Part shown: positions 24,453 through 32,427 of the stretch, piece after piece
Layout: every line of letters begins with the position of its first letter
Numbering within the stretch: position 1 is the stretch's first letter
NCBI GenBank assembly: GCA_019247495.1
Contig: JAFAOU010000221.1
Coordinates: forward strand, 1 to 45,205
DNA: 45,205 nucleotides
From: Acidobacteriota bacterium
GTDB lineage: Bacteria > Acidobacteriota > Thermoanaerobaculia > Gp7-AA8
Direction of reading: 5' to 3'
The notes under the pieces: generated by a model
Told to the model about the DNA's origin: nothing
Databases searched by the model: none
What the model saw: only the letters and a program-made list of their open reading frames with translations
Translations under genes and position numbers: made by a program

Positions 24453-24458
24453 TAGAAT
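24453..24458 (+). promoter_or_regulatory. -10-like hexamer for leaderless acyltransferase gene
   Basis: TAGAAT ends 7 nt before the GTG at 24466; the intervening CCGCCGC has no Shine-Dalgarno. Same hexamer and near-identical spacing as serS. Confidence 0.5.
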
Positions 24459-24465
24459 CCGCCGC

Positions 24466-25419
24466 GTGAACGTCCCCGAACAGCGTGCGCATCGCGCCCG
24501 CGTCTTCCATCGCATCCGCCGCGGCAACATCCCCGAACACCGCGCCCGCCGCGGCCGCATCCTCTATCGCACCTTGCGCGTGATCAGCGCAGTGGTGCGC
24601 CGCCTGCCGCTGAGTTTTGCGCGCGGCGTCGGCATCGTCCTCGGCCATCTCGGATGGCATCTGCTCCGTCACGATCGCCGCCGCGCACTCGCGAACATCG
24701 GCGCGGCCTTTCCCGATTGGACGCCGCGGAAGCGCCGCACGACCATCCGCAAGATGTTCCATCACCTCGGCATGACGCTGACTGAGGTACTGTGGCTGCC
24801 GAACCTCGACGCCGACACGTGCGCGCGTACGACGACGTTCGAAGGGTTGGAGAACCTGCGGCCTGGCGAAGGGATGGTCGGCATCACCGGCCACTGCGGT
24901 AACTGGGAGTGGATCGCGCACGCGATCGCGCTGCGGACTCCGGTGACGGTGCTGCATCGCGGACGCGACGAGCCGAAGATGAATCTTTTCATCACCGATC
25001 TGCGCGCAAAGGTCGGGATCCACACCATCGAGCGCGGTTCCACCGGCGCCGCCCGCGAGATGATCCGCGCCATCCGCCACGGCAGCATCCTGGCGTTTCT
25101 CATCGATCAGAACATCCGCGCCGAGAGCATCAAAGTGCCGTTTTTCGGTCGTCCCGCGCTGACAGCGATCGGTCCCGCGCGTTTAGCCGTGCGCATGGGC
25201 GTCCCGATCACCCGCATGTTCGGCGAGCGGAGAAACGGCAAGATGCACATTCGCATCCTGGAGCCGATCATCGTGAAGGAGACCGACGATCCGGTCGCGC
25301 TCACAGCCCGCCTCACCGCCGACATCGAAGCCCAAATCCGCCGCGTCCCCGAGCAGTGGGTCTGGATGCACGACCGCTATCGGGAAAGGCCAAAGTGGGA
25401 AGTGAAGATTGAAGGGTGA
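24466..25419 (+). CDS. Lipid A late acyltransferase, LpxL/HtrB family
   Basis: A 317-residue inner-membrane-associated acyltransferase. The catalytic HX4E motif is His143 to Glu148 in TGHCGNWEW, followed by VTVLHRGRDEPKMN, FLIDQNIRAESIKVPFFGRP and VWMHDRYRERP, all typical of the LpxL/HtrB family, which adds a secondary acyl chain to KDO-lipid A. GTG 24466 is used as start because TAGAAT lies 7 nt before it. The first 38 residues are an approximate duplication (NVPEQRAHRARVFHRIRRG and NIPEHRARRGRILYRTLRV), rich in Arg; family members normally begin near the second copy. Diverges from kdsC. Confidence 0.85.
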   Translation: MNVPEQRAHRARVFHRIRRGNIPEHRARRGRILYRTLRVISAVVRRLPLSFARGVGIVLGHLGWHLLRHDRRRALANIGAAFPDWTPRKRRTTIRKMFHHLGMTLTEVLWLPNLDADTCARTTTFEGLENLRPGEGMVGITGHCGNWEWIAHAIALRTPVTVLHRGRDEPKMNLFITDLRAKVGIHTIERGSTGAAREMIRAIRHGSILAFLIDQNIRAESIKVPFFGRPALTAIGPARLAVRMGVPITRMFGERRNGKMHIRILEPIIVKETDDPVALTARLTADIEAQIRRVPEQWVWMHDRYRERPKWEVKIEG

Positions 25420-25423
25420 ACCC

Positions 25424-25608
25424 CTGTCATCCTAAGGCTGCCGGAGGCGCGTAGCCGCAGGCGAAGACGCCGGAGGACGGCGAAGGTTCTCAAGCTACGC
25501 GGTATTTGATGAAACCCGGTTTCAGCGCAACTCGCGCACCTTGAGATCCTTCGCCGTCCTGCGCGACTACGCCTTCGGCTACGTCGCTTCGGCGGCTCTG
25601 GATGACAG
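25424..25608. repeat. Repeat family F, copy 2 (degenerate)
   Basis: 185 bp with termini CTGTCATCCTAAG and CTCTGGATGACAG, each slightly changed from the perfect copies. Inside are GGAGGACGGCGAAGG on the left and CCTTCGCCGTCCT on the right. It occupies the whole gap between convergent genes and abuts the stop codon of the oxidoreductase at 25609. Confidence 0.85.
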
Positions 25609-26832
25609 CTAGATCACGATCGTTTCGTGGATTGGCTTGTTCTCCCAGAAACGCCGGATCGAGAGCGGCGTGATGTCGAGGGTGCGGTACTCGCCGTAGT
25701 GCAGCAGTTCGGAGAGGGCGAGTCCCGCGGCGGGCGACTCCATCGCGCCGTGGCCGGAGAAGCCGGTTGCGAAAATCAGATTGTCGACGTGCGGGTGCTC
25801 GCCGAGGACGGCGTTGTGATCGACGTCGTTCGTGTCGTACAGGCCGCCCCACATCGACATGAGGCGGCAGCGCTCCATGCCCGGGATGCGCTCCTGCATG
25901 TAGTAGTTGATCTGCTCTTCGTAATACTTCGCGTCCGGCGTGGTATCGAAACCGGGCGGCGTGTTGGGATCCGCTCGCCCGATCATCAGGTTTGGTCCCT
26001 CGGGACGAAAATAGACGCCGTTGTCGATGATCGTCATCGGGATCCGCTCGAAGCCTTCGATCGGCGGCATGTTGGTGATGAAGAGCATGCGATTGAGTGG
26101 GATGACCGGCGGCAGATCTTCGCCGGAGAGTCCGGACGCTTCGAGCAGTTGATTCGTCCAGGCGCCCGCAGCGACGACGATCTTTTCGCTCTCGATCAAC
26201 GAGCCGTCCGCCATCTCTACGCCGCGATACTTGCCGTCGACGATGCGCAGCTTCTTCACCGTCGCATTCAGCCGCAGTTCCGCGCGGCCATCGAATCCTT
26301 CCAGGCCGCGTTCGAAGTAACCCTGCGCGGCGGCGGACGGATCGAAGCTGCCGCACTCCGGTCCGAACACTCCTCCCGCGATCGGCTTCATCTGCAGGAT
26401 TTCGTTCACCTCGGGATCGATGTGGTCGATGCCTGCGCGCAGACCGGGAACTTTCGCTTCGACTTCTTTCGCATCGAGGAATTCGATGGCGACGCCGTTC
26501 CTGGCCCACTCCGCGCCGTACGCTTTCGCGCTTTCGAAATTCTCCTCGTACTGGCAGAAAAGATAGCCGCGCTGATCGAATCCGATCGGGAATCGCAGCT
26601 CGTCCTGAAACGCTGCCAGTTTTTTGATGGAGTAGCTGGTCAGCCGCATGTTGATCGGCGTCGTCCAGATGTTGCGGAAGCCGCCGGCGGAAAGGGCGGT
26701 GGAACCTTTCGACAAGGCATCCTCGCGCTCCAGCACGAGCACGCGCCCGGGATAGCCAAGCTGCGCGAGGTGATACAGCACGCTCCCGCCGATGATGCCG
26801 CCGCCGATGATGATGAGGTCGTAATCGGGCAT
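25609..26832 (-). CDS. FAD-dependent oxidoreductase, DAO family
   Basis: A 407-residue flavoprotein of the D-amino-acid/glycine/sarcosine oxidase family. The N-terminal dinucleotide fold is YDLIIIGGGIIGGSVLYHLA (GXGXXG). GSTALSAGGFRN follows, where some relatives attach or contact the flavin. IVVAAGAWTNQLL near 220 and LIFATGFSGHGAMESPAAG near 365 complete the FAD site. It should oxidise the C-N bond of an N-methylated or D-amino acid, passing electrons to oxygen or a carrier. The substrate is not readable. Start ATG 26832 follows repeat family B with only 8 bp between; no SD is visible. Confidence 0.83.
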   Translation of the reverse strand: MPDYDLIIIGGGIIGGSVLYHLAQLGYPGRVLVLEREDALSKGSTALSAGGFRNIWTTPINMRLTSYSIKKLAAFQDELRFPIGFDQRGYLFCQYEENFESAKAYGAEWARNGVAIEFLDAKEVEAKVPGLRAGIDHIDPEVNEILQMKPIAGGVFGPECGSFDPSAAAQGYFERGLEGFDGRAELRLNATVKKLRIVDGKYRGVEMADGSLIESEKIVVAAGAWTNQLLEASGLSGEDLPPVIPLNRMLFITNMPPIEGFERIPMTIIDNGVYFRPEGPNLMIGRADPNTPPGFDTTPDAKYYEEQINYYMQERIPGMERCRLMSMWGGLYDTNDVDHNAVLGEHPHVDNLIFATGFSGHGAMESPAAGLALSELLHYGEYRTLDITPLSIRRFWENKPIHETIVI

Positions 26833-26840
26833 TCAGTCTC

Positions 26841-26939
26841 CAGTGGATTAGTAGATCAGTGGATTAGTAGATTAGTAGATCAGGAACCAGAGCGCGGCCT
26901 TGTCCTGATCGGCTGATCCACTAATCTACGAATCCACTG
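26841..26939. repeat. Repeat family B (8-bp GTRGATYA units), copy 1
   Basis: Left array 26841-26884 of 8-bp units (GTGGATTA, GTAGATCA, GTAGATTA) and inverted array 26904-26939. It sits between comF and the oxidoreductase on the same strand, so it would lie in their shared transcript. The second copy is at 42666-42766. Confidence 0.9.
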
Positions 26940-26944
26940 CTTCT

Positions 26945-27673
26945 TCACTCCGTCTTCGCCACCACGGCCGCCGCCACCCGAGCGGCTCCGGCGCGGACCA
27001 GCTCCGTTGCGCAGGCGCGGATCGTAGCGCCGGTCGTGCAGACGTCGTCCACGAGCAGGATGCGCGCCGAGGTTGCGCGGGGCGACGCCAAAAACGCGCC
27101 GCGGACGTTTCCGGAGCGGGCGGCGCGAGGTAATTTCGACTGCGCGGCGAGGTCGCGCGTCTTCGCCAGCAGCGACGTTTCGCAGCGGACGCCGAGACGT
27201 TTCGCCAGCGCGCGGGCGAGAAGTTCGGCCTGGTTGTAACCGCGGCGCCGCAGTTTCGCGCGATGCATCGGCACCGGAACGACGGTGTCGAAATCGAGAT
27301 CGCCGCGCGCGCGGATCATGCCCTCGACAAGCTCGGCAAGCGGATCGGCAAAGAAATCGTGGCGATTGAATTTGAAGGCCTGCAGCACGCGCTCGAGAGA
27401 GCCGCGGTAGCAGCCCCACGCTTCGGTCCATTCGACCGGCAGCGGATTCGTGAGGCAGGGTCCGCAGACGAAATCAGGATCGGCGTCGCCGGCCCATGGC
27501 ATCGCGCAGAAGCGGCACTTCGATGGCGCAATCGCCGGCATCGCCGCCCAGCACGGCGCGCAGCACGAGGCCGTCCGGTCGCGCCACGGCAGCTCGCCGC
27601 CGCAGGCCACGCACGATGCGTGCAGAACGATTCGCGCCGTCTCCCGTCCTAATGAGGACAACGTTTGCAACAC
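26945..27673 (-). CDS. comF: ComF family protein (phosphoribosyltransferase-like)
   Basis: A 242-residue cytoplasmic protein. The N-terminal part has cysteine pairs (CVACGG, CCAPC, CRFC, CGPC) forming a zinc-ribbon-like region. The C-terminal part is a type I phosphoribosyltransferase fold with the PRPP loop ILLVDDVCTTGAT near 208 and RRRGYNQAELLARALA near 145. ComF proteins assist natural transformation, where they work with helicase ComFA and DprA, although many bacteria outside Firmicutes keep the gene without proven competence. I chose GTG 27673: TACAAT lies 6 nt upstream, and an ATG at 27727 would translate repeat family C into 18 artificial residues. Confidence 0.85.
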   Translation of the reverse strand: MLQTLSSLGRETARIVLHASCVACGGELPWRDRTASCCAPCWAAMPAIAPSKCRFCAMPWAGDADPDFVCGPCLTNPLPVEWTEAWGCYRGSLERVLQAFKFNRHDFFADPLAELVEGMIRARGDLDFDTVVPVPMHRAKLRRRGYNQAELLARALAKRLGVRCETSLLAKTRDLAAQSKLPRAARSGNVRGAFLASPRATSARILLVDDVCTTGATIRACATELVRAGAARVAAAVVAKTE

Positions 27674-27679
27674 AATGCA

Positions 27680-27685
27680 ATTGTA
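27680..27685 (-). promoter_or_regulatory. -10-like hexamer for leaderless comF
   Basis: On the minus strand TACAAT (5 of 6 matches to TATAAT), 6 nt before the GTG start. Repeat family C begins 2 bp upstream of it, so any -35 contacts would fall inside the repeat. Confidence 0.5.
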
Positions 27686-27686
27686 A

Positions 27687-27767
27687 GAGTGAAGGGTGAA
27701 GAGTGAAGAGTGAAAGAGCGCTCGCACCGATTCTTTTCACTCTTCACCCTTCACTCTTCACCCTTTC
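27687..27767. repeat. Repeat family C (7-bp GTGAAGR units)
   Basis: Left array 27687-27716 (AGAGTGAAGGGTGAAGAGTG and on) and inverted array 27732-27767, about 15 bp apart. It fills the divergent gap between comF and the OMP gene. An open frame through it gives the artificial peptide ALFHSSLFTLHS. Confidence 0.9.
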
Positions 27768-27788
27768 GATAGATATAGTGAGGCTCGC

Positions 27789-28346
27789 ATGAAAAAGACC
27801 TTGATTCTTCTCGGATTTTCGCTCGTGGCCGCCATTCCTGTTTTCGCGCAGCACAACGAGATCGACGTGCTGGCGGGCGGCGCGAAAGCGCTCAAGACCG
27901 CAGCCGGCGGCAAGTCTGATTTCCAGCACGGTTTCGAAGAGATCTCCTACGGCGTCACCATGGAGGAGGACACGATCTTCAAGATGAAGCTCGGCCGGAT
28001 GAACGCGAAGACGGCGTTCCAATCGAAAGATGCCAGCGGCGCCACGTTTGTGGACCCAGCTGACGTCGATCCGAAAGGCCAGATCGAATACGCCGACGCT
28101 GTCATCGAATACCGCTTCTCCGAGCCGTTCGGGTCGACGGGACTTTTCGCCGGCACCGGCCTCTACCGCCAGACCGGCAGCAATCGTTCGGAAAGCGACT
28201 ACGGTTTCGTCGGCGGCGTGAACGGCCTCTTCCCGATCAACCGCAGCATCGGCATCAGCGCCGAGGCCGCCTACCACTGGGTTCACTTCTACAACCCGAA
28301 GCCGCGCTACGCCACGATCGGCGTCGGGCTGCGCTTCGTGTTCTGA
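27789..28346 (+). CDS. Outer-membrane beta-barrel protein (185 aa)
   Basis: A 185-residue exported protein with signal peptide MKKTLILLGFSLVAAIPVFA. The mature part alternates polar and hydrophobic residues in strands separated by glycine turns (QIEYADAVIEYRFSEP, STGLFAGTGLYRQTG, SIGISAEAAYHWVHF, YATIGVGLRFVF), and the last residue is Phe, the usual signal for the barrel assembly machinery. It is probably an eight-stranded barrel of the OmpA/OmpW-like size class; function unknown. TATAGT at 27774-27779 and GAGG at 27780-27783 lie just upstream. It precedes the CBS gene by 57 bp, with a weak CAAGG/CCTTG stem in between. Confidence 0.75.
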   Translation: MKKTLILLGFSLVAAIPVFAQHNEIDVLAGGAKALKTAAGGKSDFQHGFEEISYGVTMEEDTIFKMKLGRMNAKTAFQSKDASGATFVDPADVDPKGQIEYADAVIEYRFSEPFGSTGLFAGTGLYRQTGSNRSESDYGFVGGVNGLFPINRSIGISAEAAYHWVHFYNPKPRYATIGVGLRFVF

Positions 28347-28403
28347 ACGATCCCCAAGGGCACGAGCCTTGCTCCCTTCTTTGTTTGTAATCAAGGAGGA
28401 TTC

Positions 28404-28871
28404 ATGGCTCAGGAACGGAATCAGAAATCGGGCGGAGGCTCGCGCAGCGCGCGCGACGTCATGACGCCCAATCCCGCTACGGTGTCTGAGAAAGACAGCA
28501 TTCGTGATGCCGCGCGGATCATGGCCAGCGAAGATACCGGCGTCGTGCCGGTGGTCGATGGCCGCAAGGTCGTCGGCATGGTTACGGACCGCGACATCGT
28601 GGTCCGTTTTGTGGCTGAGGGGAAAGACCCGGCCAACGCGAAGGTCAACGAATGCATGACCAAGTCCGTGCGTTCGGTGAAGGAAGACACGCCCATCGCG
28701 GAGGTGCTGTCGATGATGAGCAGTGCGCAGATTCGCCGCGTGCCGGTGGTGAACAGCAGCGACGAACTGGTCGGCATCGTCTCGATCGGCGATATCTCCA
28801 CGGAAACGAATCAGGACAACAAAGTCGGACGGACGATCGAGCAGATCAGCCAGGCGCCGTCGAACAACTAG
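28404..28871 (+). CDS. Tandem CBS-domain protein
   Basis: A 155-residue cytoplasmic protein made of two CBS domains (about 18-75 and 83-142), a Bateman module that binds adenosine nucleotides or similar ligands. Each domain has the usual form: RDVMTPNPATVSEKDSIRDA ... GVVPVVDGRKVVGMVTDRDI, and NECMTKSVRSVKEDTPIAEV ... RRVPVVNSSDELVGIVSIGD. No enzyme domain is attached, so it likely senses energy state and acts on a partner. The start has a perfect AAGGAGG 6-7 nt upstream, one of the strongest SD sites in the window. Confidence 0.88.
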   Translation: MAQERNQKSGGGSRSARDVMTPNPATVSEKDSIRDAARIMASEDTGVVPVVDGRKVVGMVTDRDIVVRFVAEGKDPANAKVNECMTKSVRSVKEDTPIAEVLSMMSSAQIRRVPVVNSSDELVGIVSIGDISTETNQDNKVGRTIEQISQAPSNN

Positions 28872-28878
28872 TTCTTCA

Positions 28879-28999
28879 CAAACAAGGTAGCGCCGTCGGC
28901 TCGACGGCTGGACCGCCGCCGGCTCGGCGGCACGTGTACGCGAATCGCCAGCGAGCCGCTGGCGGTCCAGCCGTCGAGCCGACGGCGCTACCTTGTTTG
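28879..28999. repeat. Repeat family H: perfect 39-bp stem with two inner hairpins
   Basis: Arms 28879-28917 and 28961-28999 are exact reverse complements over 39 bp (beginning CAAACAAGGTAGCGCCGTCG). The 43 bp between hold two further hairpins, GCCGGCTCGGCGG type and GCCAGCGAGCCGCTGGC, so the single strand would fold into a three-way junction. It lies between the CBS and M19 genes. Confidence 0.92.
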
Positions 29000-29013
29000 C
29001 GCTTTGCAACTGT

Positions 29014-29019
29014 TACTCT
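29014..29019 (+). promoter_or_regulatory. -10-like hexamer, leaderless start of M19 gene
   Basis: TACTCT ends 6 nt before the ATG at 29026; no Shine-Dalgarno lies between. Repeat family H ends 14 bp upstream of it. Confidence 0.38.
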
Positions 29020-29025
29020 TCGCCG

Positions 29026-30225
29026 ATGCAGAAACGCATCGCATCGGCTCTTCTCGTATTCGCGCTCGCCACTCCGCTCGTCGCAGCGGCGAAGGCCAAG
29101 CCGGTTGCCAAACCGGCGCCGCGCGCAATCACTGTCGACACCCACGCTGACACCCCATCCGAGTTTCTCGATCATCCCTTCGATCTCGGCGTTCTCAACA
29201 CACGCGGCCATTTCGACTATCCGCGCATGAAAGCCGGCGGGCTCGACGCCGAGTTCTTCGCCGCGTACGTCCCCGCCAAGTACGCGAACAAAGGCGCGGC
29301 CGCGTACTGCATGAAGATCATGGAGACGATCCATGAGATGGCCGACAACTACCCGTCGTGGGTCCGCTTCGCGACGTCGACCGCCGGCATCCGCGCTGCC
29401 GTCGCCGAAAATCGCCGCGCCATTCTCATCGGCATCGAGGGCGGCCACGCCATCGAAGACTCGCTCGATCTTCTGCGTGCGTTCTACCGTTTTGGCGCGC
29501 GCTACATGACGCTCACGCACACGAACACGAACAACTGGGCCGATTCGTCGACGGACGAAGCGAAACACAACGGCCTGACCCCTTTCGGCAAGCAGGTCGT
29601 CCTCGAGATGAATCGCCTCGGCATGCTCGTCGACATCTCCCATGTCGCCGACAAAACGTTTTACGACGTGGTCGAAGTGTCGAAGGCACCGGTCATCGCG
29701 TCGCATTCGTCGTCGCGTGCGCTCGCCGGCGCGCCGCGCAACATGACCGACGACATGCTCATCGCGCTCGCGAAGAACGGCGGCGTGGCCATGGTGAACT
29801 TCTACCCCGTCTTCCTTTCCGATGAGGTCGCGAAGGCGTCGAAGGCGCGCGACGAGAAGCTGAAGCCGGAGATTGCCGCGCTGAAAGCGAAGGATCCGGA
29901 CGAGGGCTCGGTGTATCAGGAAGGCGTTCGCAAACTGATGGCCGCCAATCCGCTGCCGAAAGTGTCGTGGACGGTGATCGTCGATCACATCGATCACATG
30001 GTGAAGGTGGCCGGCATCGATCATGTCGGCATCGGCTCCGACTTCGACGGCATCCCGGGCACGCCCGAGGGGATGGAAGATGTGAGCAAGCTGCCGGCGA
30101 TCCCGGTCGAACTGAAGCGCCGCGGCTACAGCGATGCGGACATCAGAAAAATCATGGGCGAGAACTTCATGCGGGTGTTTGCCGAGGCGGAGAGAGTGGC
30201 GAAGGAACTCCAGGCTTCGAAGTAG
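29026..30225 (+). CDS. Exported M19 membrane dipeptidase (renal-dipeptidase family)
   Basis: A 399-residue zinc dipeptidase with signal peptide MQKRIASALLVFALATPLVAAA. Metal-site elements in order: VDTHADTP (His-x-Asp) near 38, IGIEGGHAIED near 140 with the bridging Glu, MLVDISHVADKTF near 205, VIASHSSSRAL near 225, and HVGIGSDFDGIPGTP near 340 with the final Asp. It hydrolyses a broad range of dipeptides, some members accepting D-residues or beta-lactams. With the S8, M12-like and M13 enzymes of this window it would complete extracellular protein breakdown. A start at 28993 would add residues from repeat family H and is rejected. Confidence 0.93.
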   Translation: MQKRIASALLVFALATPLVAAAKAKPVAKPAPRAITVDTHADTPSEFLDHPFDLGVLNTRGHFDYPRMKAGGLDAEFFAAYVPAKYANKGAAAYCMKIMETIHEMADNYPSWVRFATSTAGIRAAVAENRRAILIGIEGGHAIEDSLDLLRAFYRFGARYMTLTHTNTNNWADSSTDEAKHNGLTPFGKQVVLEMNRLGMLVDISHVADKTFYDVVEVSKAPVIASHSSSRALAGAPRNMTDDMLIALAKNGGVAMVNFYPVFLSDEVAKASKARDEKLKPEIAALKAKDPDEGSVYQEGVRKLMAANPLPKVSWTVIVDHIDHMVKVAGIDHVGIGSDFDGIPGTPEGMEDVSKLPAIPVELKRRGYSDADIRKIMGENFMRVFAEAERVAKELQASK

Positions 30226-30239
30226 TCGAGAGGGAACGG

Positions 30240-30297
30240 TTTCACGCGGAGACGCGGAGAGGCGGAGAAAAGCCTCCCTCCGCGTCTCCGCGTGAAA
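30240..30297. repeat. Repeat family E (CGCGGAGA units), copy 1
   Basis: Perfect 20-bp inverted arms: TTTCACGCGGAGACGCGGAG at 30240-30259 and its complement at 30278-30297, with an 18-bp centre. The unit is 8 bp. It separates the M19 and MOSC genes; the MOSC start is 13 bp downstream. Related copies are at 36332-36424 and, as a half, 9749-9778. Confidence 0.92.
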
Positions 30298-30309
30298 AAG
30301 GGAATCACC

Positions 30310-31023
30310 ATGACTGAAGTTGGCCGCATTCGCGCGATCTACCGCTACCCCGTAAAGTCGATGGCCGCGGAGTTGATGGACTTCGCGGAGTTGGGATGGC
30401 ACGGCCTTGAGGGCGATCGCAGGTTTGCCTTCCGTCGCTCCGGCGTTCTGACCGGGATGCCGTGGCTCACAGCGGGCCGGCTGCCATCGCTCGTCACTTA
30501 CGTTCCGTTGCGCGACGGCGATGACGCGCTTCCGTCGCGCGTGCGAACGCCGAAAGGGGAGGAGCTCGAACTGCGCGGGGATGCCTTGCGCGCGGAGCTC
30601 ACCGCCGCGCTCGGTGCTCCGGTCGAACTGATGCAGCTCCAGAACGGGATTTTCGACGATGGTGCTCTGGCCATCATCACGACGAAATCCATTGCCACCG
30701 TCAGCGGCGAAGCGGGTGTCGGCACCGACCCGCGCCGCTTTCGCCCCAATCTCCTCATCGAAACCTCGGACGCCTCGCCGTTCCCCGAGGATGCCTGGGT
30801 CGGACAGAGGCTCCGCATCGGAGAGGGAGAGGATGCACCGGCAGTCTCGATCTGCACGCGCGACGTCCGCTGCGCGATGCTCAACATCGATCCGGACACT
30901 GCCGCTACCGACTCGCGCGTCCACAAAACCGCCGTTCGGCTCAACCAGAACTGCACCGGGGTCTACGCCACGATCATCAAAACGGGCACGGTGCGCACCG
31001 GCGACGCGCTGTATCTAATGTAG
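30310..31023 (+). CDS. MOSC domain protein
   Basis: A 237-residue protein. A MOSC N-terminal beta-barrel opens it (GRIRAIYRYPVKSMAAELMD, then LEGDRRFAFRR), followed by a MOSC domain with RRFRPNLLIET and the cysteine segment ICTRDVRCAMLNID. MOSC domains carry sulfur or bind molybdenum cofactor, as in the YiiM/YcbX and mARC proteins that reduce N-hydroxylated compounds. No ferredoxin domain is attached. I chose ATG 30310; the ATG-like codons upstream lie in repeat family E. It is convergent with the DUF983 gene, 9 bp apart. Confidence 0.85.
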   Translation: MTEVGRIRAIYRYPVKSMAAELMDFAELGWHGLEGDRRFAFRRSGVLTGMPWLTAGRLPSLVTYVPLRDGDDALPSRVRTPKGEELELRGDALRAELTAALGAPVELMQLQNGIFDDGALAIITTKSIATVSGEAGVGTDPRRFRPNLLIETSDASPFPEDAWVGQRLRIGEGEDAPAVSICTRDVRCAMLNIDPDTAATDSRVHKTAVRLNQNCTGVYATIIKTGTVRTGDALYLM

Positions 31024-31032
31024 GGCCGTTTG

Positions 31033-31437
31033 CTACCGCACGTAGGCGCGTCCGCCGTGCAACTCGTCGGAGTCGTCGCGGAAGTGAAGGCGCACGAGGT
31101 AGTCGAGCGCGAGGGCGAGTCCCTGGCGTTCGCGCAGCGTGGCGAGGAGCGGGAGGGACAGCGCGCCGAAGAAGAAGGCCGTGCTGAGCCAGCCGTTCGG
31201 GTGGATGCCGAAGTAGAGGATGGCGATGCCGGCCAGCAGCGGGATGCGGTCGGTGATAATCATGAACATCAGCGTGTCGCCGTAGTCGCGCTGGTAGAGC
31301 AGATTGCACTCGGAGCAGCGTTCGTGCGTTTTCAGGAAGCGCTGGAAGAGCGCACCTTCGCCGCAGCGAGGGCAGCGGCGCCGCAGGCCGCGCCAGAGGG
31401 CGGTGCGAATGGGGGTGCGGGCGGCTGGCGCTTCCAT
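31033..31437 (-). CDS. DUF983 family membrane protein
   Basis: A 134-residue inner-membrane protein. It begins with a zinc-ribbon-like region, RRRCPRCGEGALFQRFLK followed by CSECN, then two hydrophobic helices (LMFMIITDRIPLLAGIAILY and WLSTAFFFGALSLPLLATLR). This matches the DUF983 family, whose members often neighbour respiratory or copper-handling genes, but no function is established. It diverges from the sulfotransferase pair. Confidence 0.8.
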   Translation of the reverse strand: MEAPAARTPIRTALWRGLRRRCPRCGEGALFQRFLKTHERCSECNLLYQRDYGDTLMFMIITDRIPLLAGIAILYFGIHPNGWLSTAFFFGALSLPLLATLRERQGLALALDYLVRLHFRDDSDELHGGRAYVR

Positions 31438-31511
31438 CGGTGCGAGGGAGAACGGATCGCGTCGCGAGGCGATTCCGAATGATCGAGCTCCTGCTACGAT
31501 GTCGCCAGCGA

Positions 31512-32369
31512 ATGACGGTCCCCAATTTTCTCATCATCGGCGCCGGAAGATCCGGCACGACCTCGCTTTACCACTACCTTCGGCAGCACCCGGACCTTTT
31601 CATGAGTCCGATCAAGGAGACCGATTACTACACGGACGCGGATCAGCTCCTCGACGGCAGAGCGATCCGTTCTCGGAGCGAGTACGAGCACCTGTTCGCC
31701 GGAGTGACCGGCGAGCGCGCCATCGGCGAGGCCACGCCGAGGTACCTGAATGCGATCGCCGGGATCGGCCGCATTCGCGGCGAACTGCCGGCTGTACGGC
31801 TCATCGCGACATTGCGGCAGCCGGTAGACCGCGGCTATTCCAGTTACCTGCATCGCCTTACGAACAGCCGCGAAACGCGGCCTGCCGAAGAGGTGCTGCA
31901 ACCAGGCAACCATCTCTTTGAGACAGGCCGTTACCACCCGCAACTGCGCCGCTACTTTGAAGCCTTTCCGCGCGAGCAGATGAAGGTCATCCTCTTCGAC
32001 GATCTGATCGCGCGGCCGCAGGAAACGGTACGCAGCCTCTTCAGCTTTCTCGGCGTCGATCCTGGCTTCTCCGTCGACACCCGCATTCGTCACAACCCTT
32101 CCCGGTCGCCGCGATTCGTCCGCCTTACGCGGCACTTCAACACCGTCGCCAAGGTCGCCGCGGACGTGGCTCCGCACTGGCTTCGCGGAAAGGGATTCGC
32201 CACTCACCTTCGTCAGCCGCTGCTCCGCAAGCCGGACCCGATTCCTTCGCTTCTTCGGCGGCAGCTTACCGATCAGTATCGGGACGACATCCTGGCCACA
32301 GGAGAGCTGATCGACCGCGATCTGTCGCACTGGCTGGCGGCGCGTTTGCTGGTATACCCACGGCGGTGA
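31512..32369 (+). CDS. Sulfotransferase (PAPS-dependent), copy 1
   Basis: A 285-residue cytoplasmic enzyme of the P-loop-like sulfotransferase superfamily. The 5'-phosphosulfate loop is NFLIIGAGRSGTTSLYHYL, the 3'-phosphate site is RLIATLRQPVDRGYSSYLH, and FSFLGVDPGF marks the family end region. It should move sulfate from PAPS to a carbohydrate hydroxyl. By eye it is about two-thirds identical to the next gene, without gaps over the first 190 residues, so the pair is a tandem duplication. The facing operon encodes three glycosyltransferases, pointing to a sulfated surface glycan. Start at ATG 31512 aligns exactly with the second copy's start. Confidence 0.87.
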   Translation: MTVPNFLIIGAGRSGTTSLYHYLRQHPDLFMSPIKETDYYTDADQLLDGRAIRSRSEYEHLFAGVTGERAIGEATPRYLNAIAGIGRIRGELPAVRLIATLRQPVDRGYSSYLHRLTNSRETRPAEEVLQPGNHLFETGRYHPQLRRYFEAFPREQMKVILFDDLIARPQETVRSLFSFLGVDPGFSVDTRIRHNPSRSPRFVRLTRHFNTVAKVAADVAPHWLRGKGFATHLRQPLLRKPDPIPSLLRRQLTDQYRDDILATGELIDRDLSHWLAARLLVYPRR

Positions 32370-32427
32370 CTTTTCCGAAATCGAGCCTCGCGCAATACGC
32401 GGAGGCGTACGAGAATCTCGCCCACTT

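Noticed and set aside
27674..27727. comF starting at ATG 27727
   Set aside because: The added 18 residues come from the GTGAAG repeat; GTG 27673 has a well-placed TACAAT hexamer.
28347..28403. Terminator between the OMP and CBS genes
   Set aside because: CAAGG/CCTTG is only 5 bp with a weak T-rich tail; too weak to list as a terminator.
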